From: Trebonia sp050013875
Lineage (GTDB): Bacteria; Actinomycetota; Actinomycetes; Streptosporangiales; Streptosporangiaceae
Assembly (NCBI GenBank): GCA_050013875.1
Contig: JBEKEK010000008.1
Coordinates: 1 to 64,000 of the forward strand
Reading direction: 5' to 3'
DNA: 64,000 nt
The notes under the pieces are model-generated. The model saw only the letters and a program-made list of their open reading frames with translations. It was not told the DNA's origin and searched no databases. This document shows, in pieces, positions 7,947 to 16,836 of the stretch (position 1 is the stretch's first letter; every line of letters begins with the position of its first letter). The translations under genes were made by a program, and so were the position numbers.

Positions 7947-10900
7947 GTGGCGCTCGCGGCAGATGCCGAGCCGGGGTCGGGGACGACCGGGCTGTTCGCC
8001 GCCGATGCGGAGGTCGGCCGTGACCTAGCCGCGGTGGACTGGTCCGCGACCCCGCTCGGGCTACCTGAGTCTTGGCCGCAGAGCCTGCAAACGGCGGTGG
8101 ACATCCTGCTGTCGTCCCGCTTCTCAATGTGGATGGCCTGGGGGCCGCAGCTCACGTTCTTCTGCAACGCCGCCTATCGGCGCGACACCTTGGGCCGCAA
8201 GTACCCGTGGGCGCTTGGCCGGCCTGCCAGCGAGGTGTGGGCGGAGATCTGGGACGACATCGGCCCGCGCATCGAAACGGTCCTGGCCACGGCGCAGGCG
8301 ACCTGGGACGAGGCGTTGCTGCTGTTCCTTGAGCGATCCGGCTACCCCGAGGAGACCTACCACACCTTCTCCTACAGTCCGTTGCGCGACGATGCCGGCG
8401 CCGTGGTCGGCATGCTGAGCGTGGTCAGCGAGGAAACCGAACGGGTGATCGGCGAGCGCCGGATGGCGACCCTGCGCGATCTGGGTTCGGACCCAAGCGT
8501 GGTGCGCACCGAGGAGGAGACGCTGGAGTTCGCTGGGCGGCAGCTGGACCGCAACCAGGAGGACCTGCCTTTCACCCTGACCTACCTATTCGACGGCGAC
8601 GGCGGCACTGCCCGGCTGGCGGTGAGCACCGGCATCGCGGCCGGGCACCCGGCCGCCCCGCTCGCGCTCGCGGCCGCCGACCCGGACCCGGTGTGGCCAG
8701 TCGCGACGCTCCTCCGGGGCGACGCCGCGCTGGTAGACCTCGACGACGCCCAGTTCTCCGGCTTGCCAACCGGGGCGTGGAGTGAGCCGCCCGACCAGGC
8801 GCTGATAGCGCCACTGGCCCAGCAGGGCGGCCACCCGTACGGGTTCCTGGTGGCAGGCCTGAACCGGTACCGGGCCGTGGACGAGGTCTACCGGGGGTTC
8901 GTCAGCCTCGTGGCCGGGCACCTCGCCGCTGGAATCGCGGGGGCACGCAGCTACCAGGACCAGCAGCGCCGGGCGGAGGAGCTCGCTGAGCTTGACCGCG
9001 CCAAGACCACTTTCTTCTCCAATGTCAGCCACGAGTTCCGCACCCCGCTGACCCTGATCCTGGGACCGGTACAGGAACTGCAGCGCCTGCTAGCCGGCGC
9101 CGACTCGCAAGTGCGCGAGGAGCTGGAGGTCATCAGCCGCAACGGTCTGCGCCTGGGCCGGCTGGTCAACACGCTGCTTGACTTCTCCCGCATCGAGGCC
9201 GGGCGTATGCAGGCGAGCTACGAGCCGGCCGACCTCGCGCAGGTCACCGCCGAGCTGGCCAGCGTCTTCCGCTCCGCCATCGAGCGCGCGGGACTGGCCT
9301 TCGAGGTGGACTGCCGCCCGCTGCCCGAGCCGGTCTACCTCGACCGGGGCATGTGGGAGAAGGTGATGCTGAACCTGCTAAGCAACGCGCTGAAGTTCAC
9401 CTTTGACGGCTCGATCAGCGTCTTGGTCAGTGCGGAGGGCGGCCACGCGGTCGTCACGGTCGCCGACACCGGCATCGGCGTCCCCGAGCAGGAGATGCCC
9501 CGGTTGTTCGAGCGGTTCCACCGCATCGAGAACGCCCGCTCCCGCTCGAACGAGGGCAGCGGCATCGGCCTGGCCCTGGTTCAGGAACTCGTCCAGCAGC
9601 ACGGCGGCACCATCACCGCGTCCAGCGCCGAGGGTGGGGGCACCACGTTCACGGTCCGCCTGCCCTTCGGGCACGCCCACCTGCCCGCCGACGTTCTCGT
9701 AGCAGCGGGTCACGCGGCGACGGTCTCAGCCACCGCCGACCCGTTCGTTCAGGAAGCCCTGCGCTGGCTGCCCGGGACCGAGGCCGACAATGACGACGGC
9801 ACGGGTGTGGGGTCAGAACCCGAGGAGATCACCCTCGGCAGTGACACCGATCCCGCGGCGCGGGCAGACCGGGCCCTGCCCGCGCGGGTGCTGGTCGCCG
9901 ATGACAACGCCGACATGCGCGAGTACCTGGCCCGGCTGCTGCGCTCGGCCGGCTTCCGGGTGACCGCGGTCACCGATGGGCAGGCCGCCCTTGACGCTAT
10001 CCGCGCCGGCGCCCCCGACCTCGTGATCAGCGACGTGATGATGCCCCGCCTTGACGGCCTGGGTCTGGTCGCGGCTCTGCGGGCGGACGCGCGCACCGCG
10101 GCCGTGCCGGTGCTGCTGCTGTCGGCGCGGGCCGGTCAGGAGGCGTCCGTCGAGGGTCTGCGTGCTGGCGCCGACGACTACCTGGTCAAGCCGTTCTCCG
10201 CGGTGGAACTGCTTGCCCGGGTGCGCTCCAACCTGGGGATGGCCCGGTTCAGGAACCGTGAGTCGCAGTTCCGCCGCACCTTGATCGACGCTATGCAGGA
10301 GGGCTTCTTCGTCACCGACGAGGAAGGCACCATCCTGGAGGCCAATCAGGCCTTCCTGGCCCTGGTGGGCTACAGCCCGGACGGGTTGCCATTCCACTGG
10401 CCGCACCCCTGGATTCCGGACCCCGCCGCCGACCCTGACGGGTGGGCGGCGATGGCCCAGGCGTTCGCCGACTACCAGCGGCACGGCGGCGGCCGCTACA
10501 CGGTCCAGGCGCGGCACCGCGACGGGCGTACCGTCTGGCTGGCGTGCAGCTCGGCCAGCCTGCCCAGCCCGGACGGGCGCGGCCGGCTGTTCGTCGGCAC
10601 CGCGCGGGACGTGACCGCGGAACGGCTGGCCGGGCAGCGCGAGGCCACCCTGGCCGGTTTCGCCGCCGCTCTGGCCGCCGCCGGGGAGATCTCAGAGATG
10701 CTGACCACGGCCGCCCGCGAGATCGCCGCCGCGGTGCACGCCGGCCAGGTGACCACCGCACTATGGTCCAGCGAGGGCAGGCCCGCCATCACCGGATGGC
10801 CCCGGCTCGCCCCCGGCCAGGGCGCGTCGGTCGCGGTGACGGAAGCGCTAAACGCCATCCGCCATCAGCCGGCCGCATCGGTCGCTGTGCTGCCGGGCGA

Positions 10901-12182
10901 GGAGGGCACCAGCCTGGTCGCCGCCCCGCTCGACGGGACCGGATCGTCGGCCATCGTCGCGGAATTCCCGGCCAGCAGGCCCGTCAGTGCCGAAGTGCGG
11001 GAACTGTTCTCGCTCCTCACCAGCCACTTGGCCCAGGTCCTGGCCAAGGCGAGGGATTACGAGCAGGCCCGCACCGTCGCGCTCACCCTCCAGCACGCCA
11101 TCCTCGCCCCGACCGGGCTGCCGCACGGATTCTCGGCCAGGTACACCCCGGCGGTTCCGCCGCTCGAAGTCGGCGGCGACTGGTACGACGTGGTCCCGCT
11201 GCCCGGACAGCGCATCGGCGTCGTCGTCGGTGACTGCGTCGGCCGCGGGCTGCCCGCGGCCGCCGTCATGGGCCAGCTCCGCTCCGCCAGCCAGGCCGTT
11301 TTGCTGCGCGCCCCCGGCCCGGCCGAGGCCCTCACCGACCTGGACACCTTCGCCAGCCGGATTCCGGGAGCGGAGTGCACCACCGTGTTCTGCGCGATCA
11401 TCGATCCCGCGGCCGGGACGGTTACCTACAGCTGCGCGGGGCACCCGCCGCCCATCCTGGTCACCGCCGGCGGGCACTACCACCTGTTCGACCAGGCCCG
11501 GTCGCTGCCGCTGGCCATGCTGCCCGACGGCTGGCAGCGCAGCGAGGCAACCGCCGCCCTGCCACCCGGCGCGACCTTGATGCTCTACACCGACGGGCTG
11601 GTCGAGCGGCGGAACCAGACGCTGGACACCGGGATCGACGCCGCGGCCATCACGGTGGCCGAGCACGCGCAGGACCATCCGGACCACGTCGCGGACCACG
11701 TCATGTCGGCCATGTCGCCGGCCGCGGGCTATGAGGACGACGTCGCCGTCCTGATCTACCGGCACCCGCCAGCCCAGCTGACCGTCCAGGTGCCGGCGGA
11801 CGAGCCGTCCTCGCTGGCCCTGCTCCGCGCCAGGCTGCGGGAGTGGCTGCCGGCCGCCGGCGTCGACTCCAGGGAAGCCACCGACATCATGATCGTGGCG
11901 GGCGAGGCCGCGGCCAACGGCGTCGAGCACGCGACCGCCGGCCGCCCCGCCGAAGCCCCGCCAGTCCAGATCACCCTGACCGCCCGCGCGGAACACGGGA
12001 AGGTCCAGCTCACCGTCACCGACACCGGGAGCTGGCGGTCACCGCCCGCCGACCGCGAGGAGCCAGCCCCGGGCACCCGGGGCCACGGGCTCATCTTTAT
12101 GCACGCCCTGATGGATGACGTCACGATCGTCCCGTCCGCGCACGGGACGACGGTGACCTTGACCAAGGACCTGAAGCCATGA
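7947..12182 (+). CDS. Multi-domain hybrid histidine kinase / response regulator / PP2C phosphatase / anti-sigma kinase
   Basis: 1411 residues from GTG 7947, chosen because GAGGAG lies 5 bases upstream; another GTG at 7929 is in frame. Domains in order: PAS-like (30-165), GAF-like (170-345), HisKA with VSHEFRTP (His near 361), HATPase with NLLSNALKF and GSGIGLAL (to about 575), receiver with ADDNADM and acceptor Asp in VISDVMMP (about 645-765), PAS (773-895), GAF (900-1045), SpoIIE/PP2C with GGDWYDV and GDCVGRG (1046-1270), and an RsbW-type ATPase (1275-1411). It combines phosphorelay and partner-switching chemistry in one soluble chain. Overlap by ATGA with the STAS gene shows that its direct partner is the next product. 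Confidence 0.9.
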   Translation: MALAADAEPGSGTTGLFAADAEVGRDLAAVDWSATPLGLPESWPQSLQTAVDILLSSRFSMWMAWGPQLTFFCNAAYRRDTLGRKYPWALGRPASEVWAEIWDDIGPRIETVLATAQATWDEALLLFLERSGYPEETYHTFSYSPLRDDAGAVVGMLSVVSEETERVIGERRMATLRDLGSDPSVVRTEEETLEFAGRQLDRNQEDLPFTLTYLFDGDGGTARLAVSTGIAAGHPAAPLALAAADPDPVWPVATLLRGDAALVDLDDAQFSGLPTGAWSEPPDQALIAPLAQQGGHPYGFLVAGLNRYRAVDEVYRGFVSLVAGHLAAGIAGARSYQDQQRRAEELAELDRAKTTFFSNVSHEFRTPLTLILGPVQELQRLLAGADSQVREELEVISRNGLRLGRLVNTLLDFSRIEAGRMQASYEPADLAQVTAELASVFRSAIERAGLAFEVDCRPLPEPVYLDRGMWEKVMLNLLSNALKFTFDGSISVLVSAEGGHAVVTVADTGIGVPEQEMPRLFERFHRIENARSRSNEGSGIGLALVQELVQQHGGTITASSAEGGGTTFTVRLPFGHAHLPADVLVAAGHAATVSATADPFVQEALRWLPGTEADNDDGTGVGSEPEEITLGSDTDPAARADRALPARVLVADDNADMREYLARLLRSAGFRVTAVTDGQAALDAIRAGAPDLVISDVMMPRLDGLGLVAALRADARTAAVPVLLLSARAGQEASVEGLRAGADDYLVKPFSAVELLARVRSNLGMARFRNRESQFRRTLIDAMQEGFFVTDEEGTILEANQAFLALVGYSPDGLPFHWPHPWIPDPAADPDGWAAMAQAFADYQRHGGGRYTVQARHRDGRTVWLACSSASLPSPDGRGRLFVGTARDVTAERLAGQREATLAGFAAALAAAGEISEMLTTAAREIAAAVHAGQVTTALWSSEGRPAITGWPRLAPGQGASVAVTEALNAIRHQPAASVAVLPGEEGTSLVAAPLDGTGSSAIVAEFPASRPVSAEVRELFSLLTSHLAQVLAKARDYEQARTVALTLQHAILAPTGLPHGFSARYTPAVPPLEVGGDWYDVVPLPGQRIGVVVGDCVGRGLPAAAVMGQLRSASQAVLLRAPGPAEALTDLDTFASRIPGAECTTVFCAIIDPAAGTVTYSCAGHPPPILVTAGGHYHLFDQARSLPLAMLPDGWQRSEATAALPPGATLMLYTDGLVERRNQTLDTGIDAAAITVAEHAQDHPDHVADHVMSAMSPAAGYEDDVAVLIYRHPPAQLTVQVPADEPSSLALLRARLREWLPAAGVDSREATDIMIVAGEAAANGVEHATAGRPAEAPPVQITLTARAEHGKVQLTVTDTGSWRSPPADREEPAPGTRGHGLIFMHALMDDVTIVPSAHGTTVTLTKDLKP

Positions 12183-12568
12183 CCGACAACGCCAGCCCGG
12201 CCGAACCCCCCGCGGCCGGCCGCACACCCGCCAGCGGCAGCGCCTCCGTCGGCAGCCCGCAGGGACGGTTCGAGTTCCTGCCCGCGGGCGGACGCGAACC
12301 CGCGACCGTACGCTGCGCAGGCGACATCGACCTGATCAACGTCGGGCAATTCCAGGCCGCGCTTGATCAGGCCGCCGCCGCCTCCGGCGACGTCACCGCC
12401 GACATGACGGCGGTGACCTACTGCGACAGCGCCGCCATCCGGGCCCTGTTCAGCACGGCCCGGCGGGGCCGGCTCACCATCCAGGTCAGGGCGGCGGGCC
12501 CGATCAACGAAACGATGCTGAAGGTCTCCGGCCTTGACCAGATCGCCACCGTGGTCACGCTGGACTAA
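12179..12568 (+). CDS. STAS-domain anti-sigma factor antagonist
   Basis: 129 residues, overlapping the kinase/phosphatase gene by four bases. A Pro/Ala-rich tail (1-28) precedes a STAS domain with VRCAGDIDLINV and TAVTYCDSAAIRAL. Ser84, in the usual DS context, is the expected phosphorylation site. In partner switching the RsbW-like domain upstream phosphorylates this Ser and the PP2C domain removes the phosphate; the free form frees a sigma factor. The sigma factor concerned is not in the window. Confidence 0.88.
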   Translation: MTDNASPAEPPAAGRTPASGSASVGSPQGRFEFLPAGGREPATVRCAGDIDLINVGQFQAALDQAAAASGDVTADMTAVTYCDSAAIRALFSTARRGRLTIQVRAAGPINETMLKVSGLDQIATVVTLD

Positions 12569-12583
12569 CCGCTGACCGTCCCC

Positions 12584-13171
12584 TCAGGAGGCCTGGCCGG
12601 CGGCCGGCGCGAAGGAGTCCGCGGCGGCTTGGATCCGGTTGGCGTAGTCGCGCCAGGTGGCCTCGTCGATGGCCTCGCCGTCCGCGCCGGCCTTGCCGTC
12701 GATGAGCTCCCGGATGATGTCCGCATGGCCCGCGTGCTGGGCGGTCTCTGCCACCATCCGGATGAGCAGGAAGCCGAGCGTGGTATCGCGCCGGTCCTGC
12801 GGCCAGTGGGCCACCGACGCGGGCGAATCCAGGTCGAGTTCCGCGATGGCGCGGTCGGCATGGGCGCAGGCGCGCCGGTACAGGCTGACGATGTACTCGC
12901 TTGACTCCCCGGGCGTCGCCCACATGTCGGCGCCCGCCCAGATCGACCCGTCCGCAACCCAGGACAGGGTCTCGGGCGCCGGGCGCCCGAGCGACTCGCC
13001 CAGGTACCCGTACTCGAGCCCGGCCAGATGCTTCACCAAGCCGAGCAGGTTCGTGCCCGTCGGCGTCATCGGCCGGCGGAGGTCGTACTCGCGCAGACCC
13101 TCCAGCCTTGACAGCAACGCCGCCCGTGCCACCCGGAGCTTGCTCTGCAGGTCTTCTTTCAGGTCAGCCAT
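12584..13171 (-). CDS. DinB/DUF664 family putative metal-dependent enzyme
   Basis: 195 residues. It shows the four-helix DinB pattern: LLGLVKHLAGLEYGYL with the first metal His, and MVAETAQHAGHADIIRELIDG with HxxxH supplying the other two. Related actinomycete proteins use mycothiol or another thiol cofactor, or have no known substrate. It converges on the STAS gene with 15 bases between stop codons. Confidence 0.85.
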   Translation of the reverse strand: MADLKEDLQSKLRVARAALLSRLEGLREYDLRRPMTPTGTNLLGLVKHLAGLEYGYLGESLGRPAPETLSWVADGSIWAGADMWATPGESSEYIVSLYRRACAHADRAIAELDLDSPASVAHWPQDRRDTTLGFLLIRMVAETAQHAGHADIIRELIDGKAGADGEAIDEATWRDYANRIQAAADSFAPAAGQAS

Positions 13172-13196
13172 GACCGGTCACTCCTCTCACCGGCGG

Positions 13197-13543
13197 TCAG
13201 CCGGCCTTGATCAGGTCGCTGGCCGGCTCGGGCTCTCCCACGCTCGTGGGGGTCGTGGCTCGGCGGTGCCGCGAACCTTGAACTCTCCCTCGGCGCCGTC
13301 GCGGCTGGTGATCACGCTGTGCACAAGGATCCGGGGATCTCGCACGAGATCCCGTGCCTTCGCCGACCGCCACATCATGGACAGCCACAAGTCGCCATCC
13401 AACACGAACGGCTCGACCGGGCTGAGCCTGGCCGTGCCGTCTTGGCGGATGGTCGCCACGAGTACGACGCCCGGGCCGATCAGGCGTTCCTGCCCGAGTC
13501 CGGCAAGCCGCGGCTGTGCCTTCTCGACGTCCGACCAGTGCAT
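13197..13543 (-). pseudogene. PPOX-type (pyridoxamine phosphate oxidase fold) protein with internal deletion
   Basis: From ATG 13543 (GGAGG 6 bases upstream) the frame gives MHWSDVEKAQPRLAGLG, VVLVATIRQDGTARLSPVEP, DLWLSMMWRSAKARDLVRDP and GEFKVRGTAE, a typical flavin/F420-binding split-barrel start. After about 98 codons the frame turns into Pro/Arg-rich junk stopping at 13211. The usual C-terminal end, SVGEPEPASDLIKAG, is present in another frame up to 13197. Family members are about 165-175 residues, so roughly 55-60 codons are missing with a frame change, as in the F420 oxidoreductase remnant at 6597-7291. Confidence 0.7.
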
Positions 13544-13941
13544 GGTGCCTCCGTTGGCCTCAGAGAATCGCCGCAATGGGATCGCTATTCCTGGCCTATC
13601 ACCGGGTACTGACAAACCCCCGCGAGAACTCGCTGCCTCAGGCGCGCCGACCAGACGGACAAGTCCTACGCGGCTGTCATGTCTCTGCAGGCGGCGAGGC
13701 CGCGCGGCCGGAATCCTCTCCCTGAGCCCTGCCGAAGGGAAGAAGTACTATGCCGCGCTGACCGTCGCGACTGCCGACGATCTGTTCAAGTAATCGCGGC
13801 GCGCCCCTTCCCACCCGCGTCCGTCGCCGCCCGCCCCTGTTCGGCATGGACTGAAAACCATTCACTCCGAACGGGAGCGTGGTTCCCCTCGTCTGCCAGG
13901 CGCATCGCATCCCCGGCCAAGACGGACTAGTTTCACTGGAT
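13544..13941. other. Intergenic region, no supported gene
   Basis: About 400 bases. A short stretch on the plus strand, ending at 13793, encodes LSPAEGKKYYAALTVATADD before a stop and looks like a gene tail, but nothing upstream in that frame is convincing. The promoter of the dehydrogenase lies at the right end. Confidence 0.45.
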
Positions 13942-14958
13942 GTGACCGACTTGATGCGCGCGCTTGTAATCGATGGCCCCAGGTCAGCACGGGTGGCTGA
14001 AGTCGAGGTCCCCGTTCCCGCCGACGGTCAGGTCGTCGTGGACGTTCACCGCGTCGGGATCTGCGGCACCGACTTTGAATTGTTCACCGGCGAGCTGGCC
14101 TACTTCGCCCAGGGGAAGTCGCGTTTCCCGCTGCGTCCCGGACACGAGTGGTGCGGCGTCGTCTCAGCCCTGGGGGCCGGGGTGGCCGAAGCCTGGCACG
14201 GTGCCCGGGTCACCGGCGACACCATGCTCGGCTGCGGCCACTGCCGCCGTTGCCGCGCGGGAAACGGTCACGTCTGCGGCGACCGCCATGAGATCGGCAT
14301 CATGGGCTGGCCGGGCGCGCTGGCGGACAAGGTCCTCGTCCCGGCGAGCAGCCTGTACCGGCTGCCGGCCGCGGTGGACGACCGGGCGGGCGCGCTCGTG
14401 GAGCCCGGCGGCAACGCCCAGCGCGCCGCGGCCGCGGCCCAGGCCGGACCCGGTCAGCGGATCCTGGTCTGCGGACCGGGAACGATCGGACTGCTCACCG
14501 CCGCCTTCGCCCGCGCGGCGGGCGCGGAAGTCGACGTCCTTGGGCTTGAATCGCGCCACCGGGAACTCGCGGCGAAGTTCGGTGCCAGCAAATACTGGAC
14601 GGCGGACGATCCGCCGGCGGGCAGCTACGACGCCGTCGTCGACTGCACCGGCGACCGGGCCGTGCCCTCGTCGGTGCTGACGCTGGTCGAGCCGGCCGGC
14701 ACGGTGGTCTACATCGGAATCTCCCCGGAGCCAAGCCGTATCGACACGCGCGATCTGGCGCTCAACGACCTCACCGCCGTGGGCATCCTGGGTGCGTCGG
14801 CCGGCCTCGCGGGCGCCATTGAGCACTATGCGGACGGCCGTGTTGTGCCGGGAGACCTCGTGCGAGTCATCGTGGGTCTCGAAGGCGCCGTCGAGGCGCT
14901 GGGCGGCCGGCTAAGCCCTGACCCAGGTATCAAGATTCACATCGACCCGCGCCTATGA
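13942..14958 (+). CDS. Zinc-dependent medium-chain alcohol/polyol dehydrogenase
   Basis: 338 residues. GTG 13942 is chosen because a -10-like TAGTTT sits 8 bases upstream and no ribosome site exists, as in leaderless mRNAs; ATG 13954 is the alternative. Catalytic zinc residues are seen in GICGTDFE and GHEWCG. The structural zinc cysteines are in CGHCRRCRAGNGHVCGD. The NAD(P)-binding Rossmann motif is ILVCGPGTIGLLTAAF. The C-terminal end is GIKIHIDPR. Resembles sorbitol/threonine/glucose dehydrogenases; substrate not assignable. It overlaps the convergent TIGR03086 gene by 6 bases. Confidence 0.85.
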   Translation: MTDLMRALVIDGPRSARVAEVEVPVPADGQVVVDVHRVGICGTDFELFTGELAYFAQGKSRFPLRPGHEWCGVVSALGAGVAEAWHGARVTGDTMLGCGHCRRCRAGNGHVCGDRHEIGIMGWPGALADKVLVPASSLYRLPAAVDDRAGALVEPGGNAQRAAAAAQAGPGQRILVCGPGTIGLLTAAFARAAGAEVDVLGLESRHRELAAKFGASKYWTADDPPAGSYDAVVDCTGDRAVPSSVLTLVEPAGTVVYIGISPEPSRIDTRDLALNDLTAVGILGASAGLAGAIEHYADGRVVPGDLVRVIVGLEGAVEALGGRLSPDPGIKIHIDPRL

Positions 14959-15564
14959 GTCGGGGCGTGCCCAGTCGGGCGAGCGGCCGAGGATGGCGAC
15001 GATCTTGTCCAGGGGGGATTCCCCCGACCAGGCCACACTCGGAGCGAACGCGGCTCCGGGTACCAGCCGGGCATCGCCGCCTGGTACGGCCTCAGCCACG
15101 CGGAGGGCCACCGCGAGCAGCGCCGGGTCCAGGGACACCGGCAGATCCAGCGTCCTGGCGACATCCCAGGAGTGGACCACGTAGTCGACGAAGTGGAAGC
15201 TGATGGCCTGCCGGGCCGGGAACATCAGGCCCTGCTTGAACTCCGGTAGCGGAATCTCCCGGTCGAGGACGCCGTCGCCCGCGAAGGCGGCCAGGACCCG
15301 CTCCGCCGCGGCGCGGTAGGCGGCAACCGGGTGCGCGCCCAACGGCCGGACGCGCCATTGCGCCAGGTTGCCATCGCCGCCGGCGGCGGCCGCGAATCCC
15401 CGGTGCTGGGCGATCATGTGCTTCAGCAGATCGTGCAGTGTCCAGTCGGCACAGGGTGTCGGCCGCGCCAGATCCTGCGCGGTTATCTGTGCCACCAGGT
15501 CCGCGCTGGCGCGCACCGCTTGCGCGTCGAGTGACACGATGTCGATGGCAATATTTGTATGCAT
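14953..15564 (-). CDS. TIGR03086-family mycothiol-type metal-binding protein (MDMPI N-terminal fold)
   Basis: 203 residues. Motifs are PTPCADWTLHDLLKHMIAQHRGF, with two of the metal-binding His, and FHFVDYVVHSWDVARTL with the third; both are usual for the TIGR03086 branch of the DinB superfamily. The ATG at 15564 is probably the mRNA start: TTGACA (15594-15599, complement) and GATGAT, spaced 17, end 6 bases before it. It is divergent from a MarR gene with a shared control region. The substrate is unknown; maleylpyruvate isomerase activity is only a family precedent. Confidence 0.82.
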   Translation of the reverse strand: MHTNIAIDIVSLDAQAVRASADLVAQITAQDLARPTPCADWTLHDLLKHMIAQHRGFAAAAGGDGNLAQWRVRPLGAHPVAAYRAAAERVLAAFAGDGVLDREIPLPEFKQGLMFPARQAISFHFVDYVVHSWDVARTLDLPVSLDPALLAVALRVAEAVPGGDARLVPGAAFAPSVAWSGESPLDKIVAILGRSPDWARPDS

Positions 15565-15610
15565 ACGCTTATCATCTACTTTCGCTTATGATCTGTCAAC
15601 CGGGTATGTT
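15557..15610. promoter_or_regulatory. Divergent promoters with a 12-bp direct repeat, probable MarR operator
   Basis: CGCTTATCATCT (15566-15577) and CGCTTATGATCT (15583-15594) repeat at 17-base spacing. They cover the minus-strand -35 (TTGACA, complement of 15594-15599) and the spacer in front of the plus-strand -10 (TATGTT, 15605-15610). A perfect GTATGCATAC palindrome overlaps the minus-strand start at 15557-15566. A regulator bound here would control both genes; the adjacent MarR product is the obvious candidate (inference). Confidence 0.6.
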
Positions 15611-15616
15611 CGTCGC

Positions 15617-16066
15617 ATGGCAGATCAGGGCGGCCCCCGTCGGGACCTGGCCGCGATGCTGCACCCACTGACGCGGGCGCTCGTCGCGGCCGAACTGCCG
15701 GTGCTGGCCGGGCACGGGATGTCTATGTGGGGCTACGTCGTACTCAACGCGCTCGACGGCGGTCCGGCGCGCACCCAGGCCGCGCTGGCGCAGGCGATCG
15801 GCGCGGACAAGACGCGCATCATCGGCACCCTTGACGAGCTTCAGCGGTCCGGGCTCATCACCCGCGAGCCAGACCCGGCCGACCGGCGCGTCCGGCTGCT
15901 GGCGATCACCGCGGCCGGACGTAAGGTCCGCGCGGCGGCACAGACCGCCATCCAGGCCAACGAAGAGCGGGTGCTCGCCACGCTCTCACCCGGCGACCGG
16001 CAGGCCTTCCTGCGCGCGGTAAAGGCGCTATCGGCCCTGCCGCCGGAAGAGATCATCGGCGCCTGA
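15617..16066 (+). CDS. MarR-family transcriptional regulator
   Basis: 149 residues from ATG 15617, 6 bases after TATGTT, so probably leaderless. The winged helix is plain: RTQAALAQAIGADKTRIIGTLDELQRSGLI, followed by the wing REPDPADRRVRLLAITAAGRK. MarR dimers usually repress their own gene and a divergent one and release on a phenolic or similar ligand. Here the divergent gene is the TIGR03086 protein. Confidence 0.9.
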   Translation: MADQGGPRRDLAAMLHPLTRALVAAELPVLAGHGMSMWGYVVLNALDGGPARTQAALAQAIGADKTRIIGTLDELQRSGLITREPDPADRRVRLLAITAAGRKVRAAAQTAIQANEERVLATLSPGDRQAFLRAVKALSALPPEEIIGA

Positions 16067-16086
16067 ACGGTGTCCGGCGCGCCGCG

Positions 16087-16551
16087 TCAGTCGGCCTCAT
16101 CGAAGGTGACAAGCGCGAGTGGGCTCCGCTCGACCCATTCCTCGAGGACGGCCGTGGGCCAGGGGCTGTCGGGGCCGCCGTTGCGGTCGTTGAAGTCTTC
16201 GACGATGGGGGTGAGCACGCGACGGCGCTCGGCGGGGTCGGAAATGATCTCGGCCTCCGCCGGCAGGTCGGCCTTCACCGCGTGCTTGAGGTGAAAGGTG
16301 AAGTGAGGGCTGGCGGCCAGGTTGACCAGCCAGTCCCGCGTCCGCGGCCCGGGAACCCCGCTCAGGTAGATGGAATCTCCGACTCGGTAAAAGCAGATCT
16401 CGAGCCGTCGCGGCTGCCCTGAACGCCGGCCGGTCGTGGTGATGTCGATCGTGCGGTCCGCCAATGTGGCGGAGCGGCTGATCGCCAGCGCCTGGCGCAC
16501 GTCGTCGCGCATCAGACGACCCAGCCCGGGGCAGAGCGCATGATTCCTCAT
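16087..16551 (-). CDS. Nitroreductase-family deazaflavin-dependent oxidoreductase
   Basis: 154 residues. The central TIDITTTGRRSGQPRRLEICFYRVGD and YLSGVPGPRTRDWLVNLAASPHFTFHLK match the split-barrel FDOR/Ddn-like group that uses F420 or FMN. The ATG at 16551 sits directly against GGGAGG, so ATG 16512 is possible. It converges on MarR with 20 bases between. Substrate unknown. Confidence 0.8.
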   Translation of the reverse strand: MRNHALCPGLGRLMRDDVRQALAISRSATLADRTIDITTTGRRSGQPRRLEICFYRVGDSIYLSGVPGPRTRDWLVNLAASPHFTFHLKHAVKADLPAEAEIISDPAERRRVLTPIVEDFNDRNGGPDSPWPTAVLEEWVERSPLALVTFDEAD

Positions 16552-16692
16552 CCTCCCTTACGCCGCTCCCGGCGAGCCGCGCCCTCCCAGTCTGCCCTCC
16601 GCCCGCCGCGAACGGGAAACAGCCGCGCCGAATCACCAGGCCGTTCGCTTTGCGGCCGGGCGGGTGATGAGGCAACAAGAGGAGCAGCGGTC

Positions 16693-16815
16693 GTGCCACT
16701 GACGACGTTCGATTCCGGCGAACTGGAAACCTTCACCCGAACCTTCGAGAACCTGTTCAACGACGGCGAGCCGGGCATCGCCGTCGACATCTCGACCCCG
16801 CTGCCCGCCAACTGA
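16693..16815 (+). CDS. Small protein, possibly a truncated SnoaL/DUF4440-like start
   Basis: 40 residues from GTG 16693 with AGAGGAG 8 bases upstream. The segment ELETFTRTFENLFNDGEPG resembles the first helix of SnoaL/DUF4440-type proteins, but the frame stops where such domains normally begin their sheet. It may be a remnant or a genuine short gene. It lies between two minus-strand genes. Confidence 0.4.
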   Translation: MPLTTFDSGELETFTRTFENLFNDGEPGIAVDISTPLPAN

Positions 16816-16836
16816 CCACACTTCCGTTCCCACGAC

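Noticed and set aside
10848..11996. A 382-codon minus-strand frame opposite the PP2C region of the hybrid kinase
   Set aside because: Antisense shadow; no ribosome site and composition unlike the real genes.
13657..13796. A gene ending LSPAEGKKYYAALTVATADD-LFK
   Set aside because: Only the last 25 codons look protein-like; upstream sequence in the frame is the antisense of the DinB and PPOX genes.
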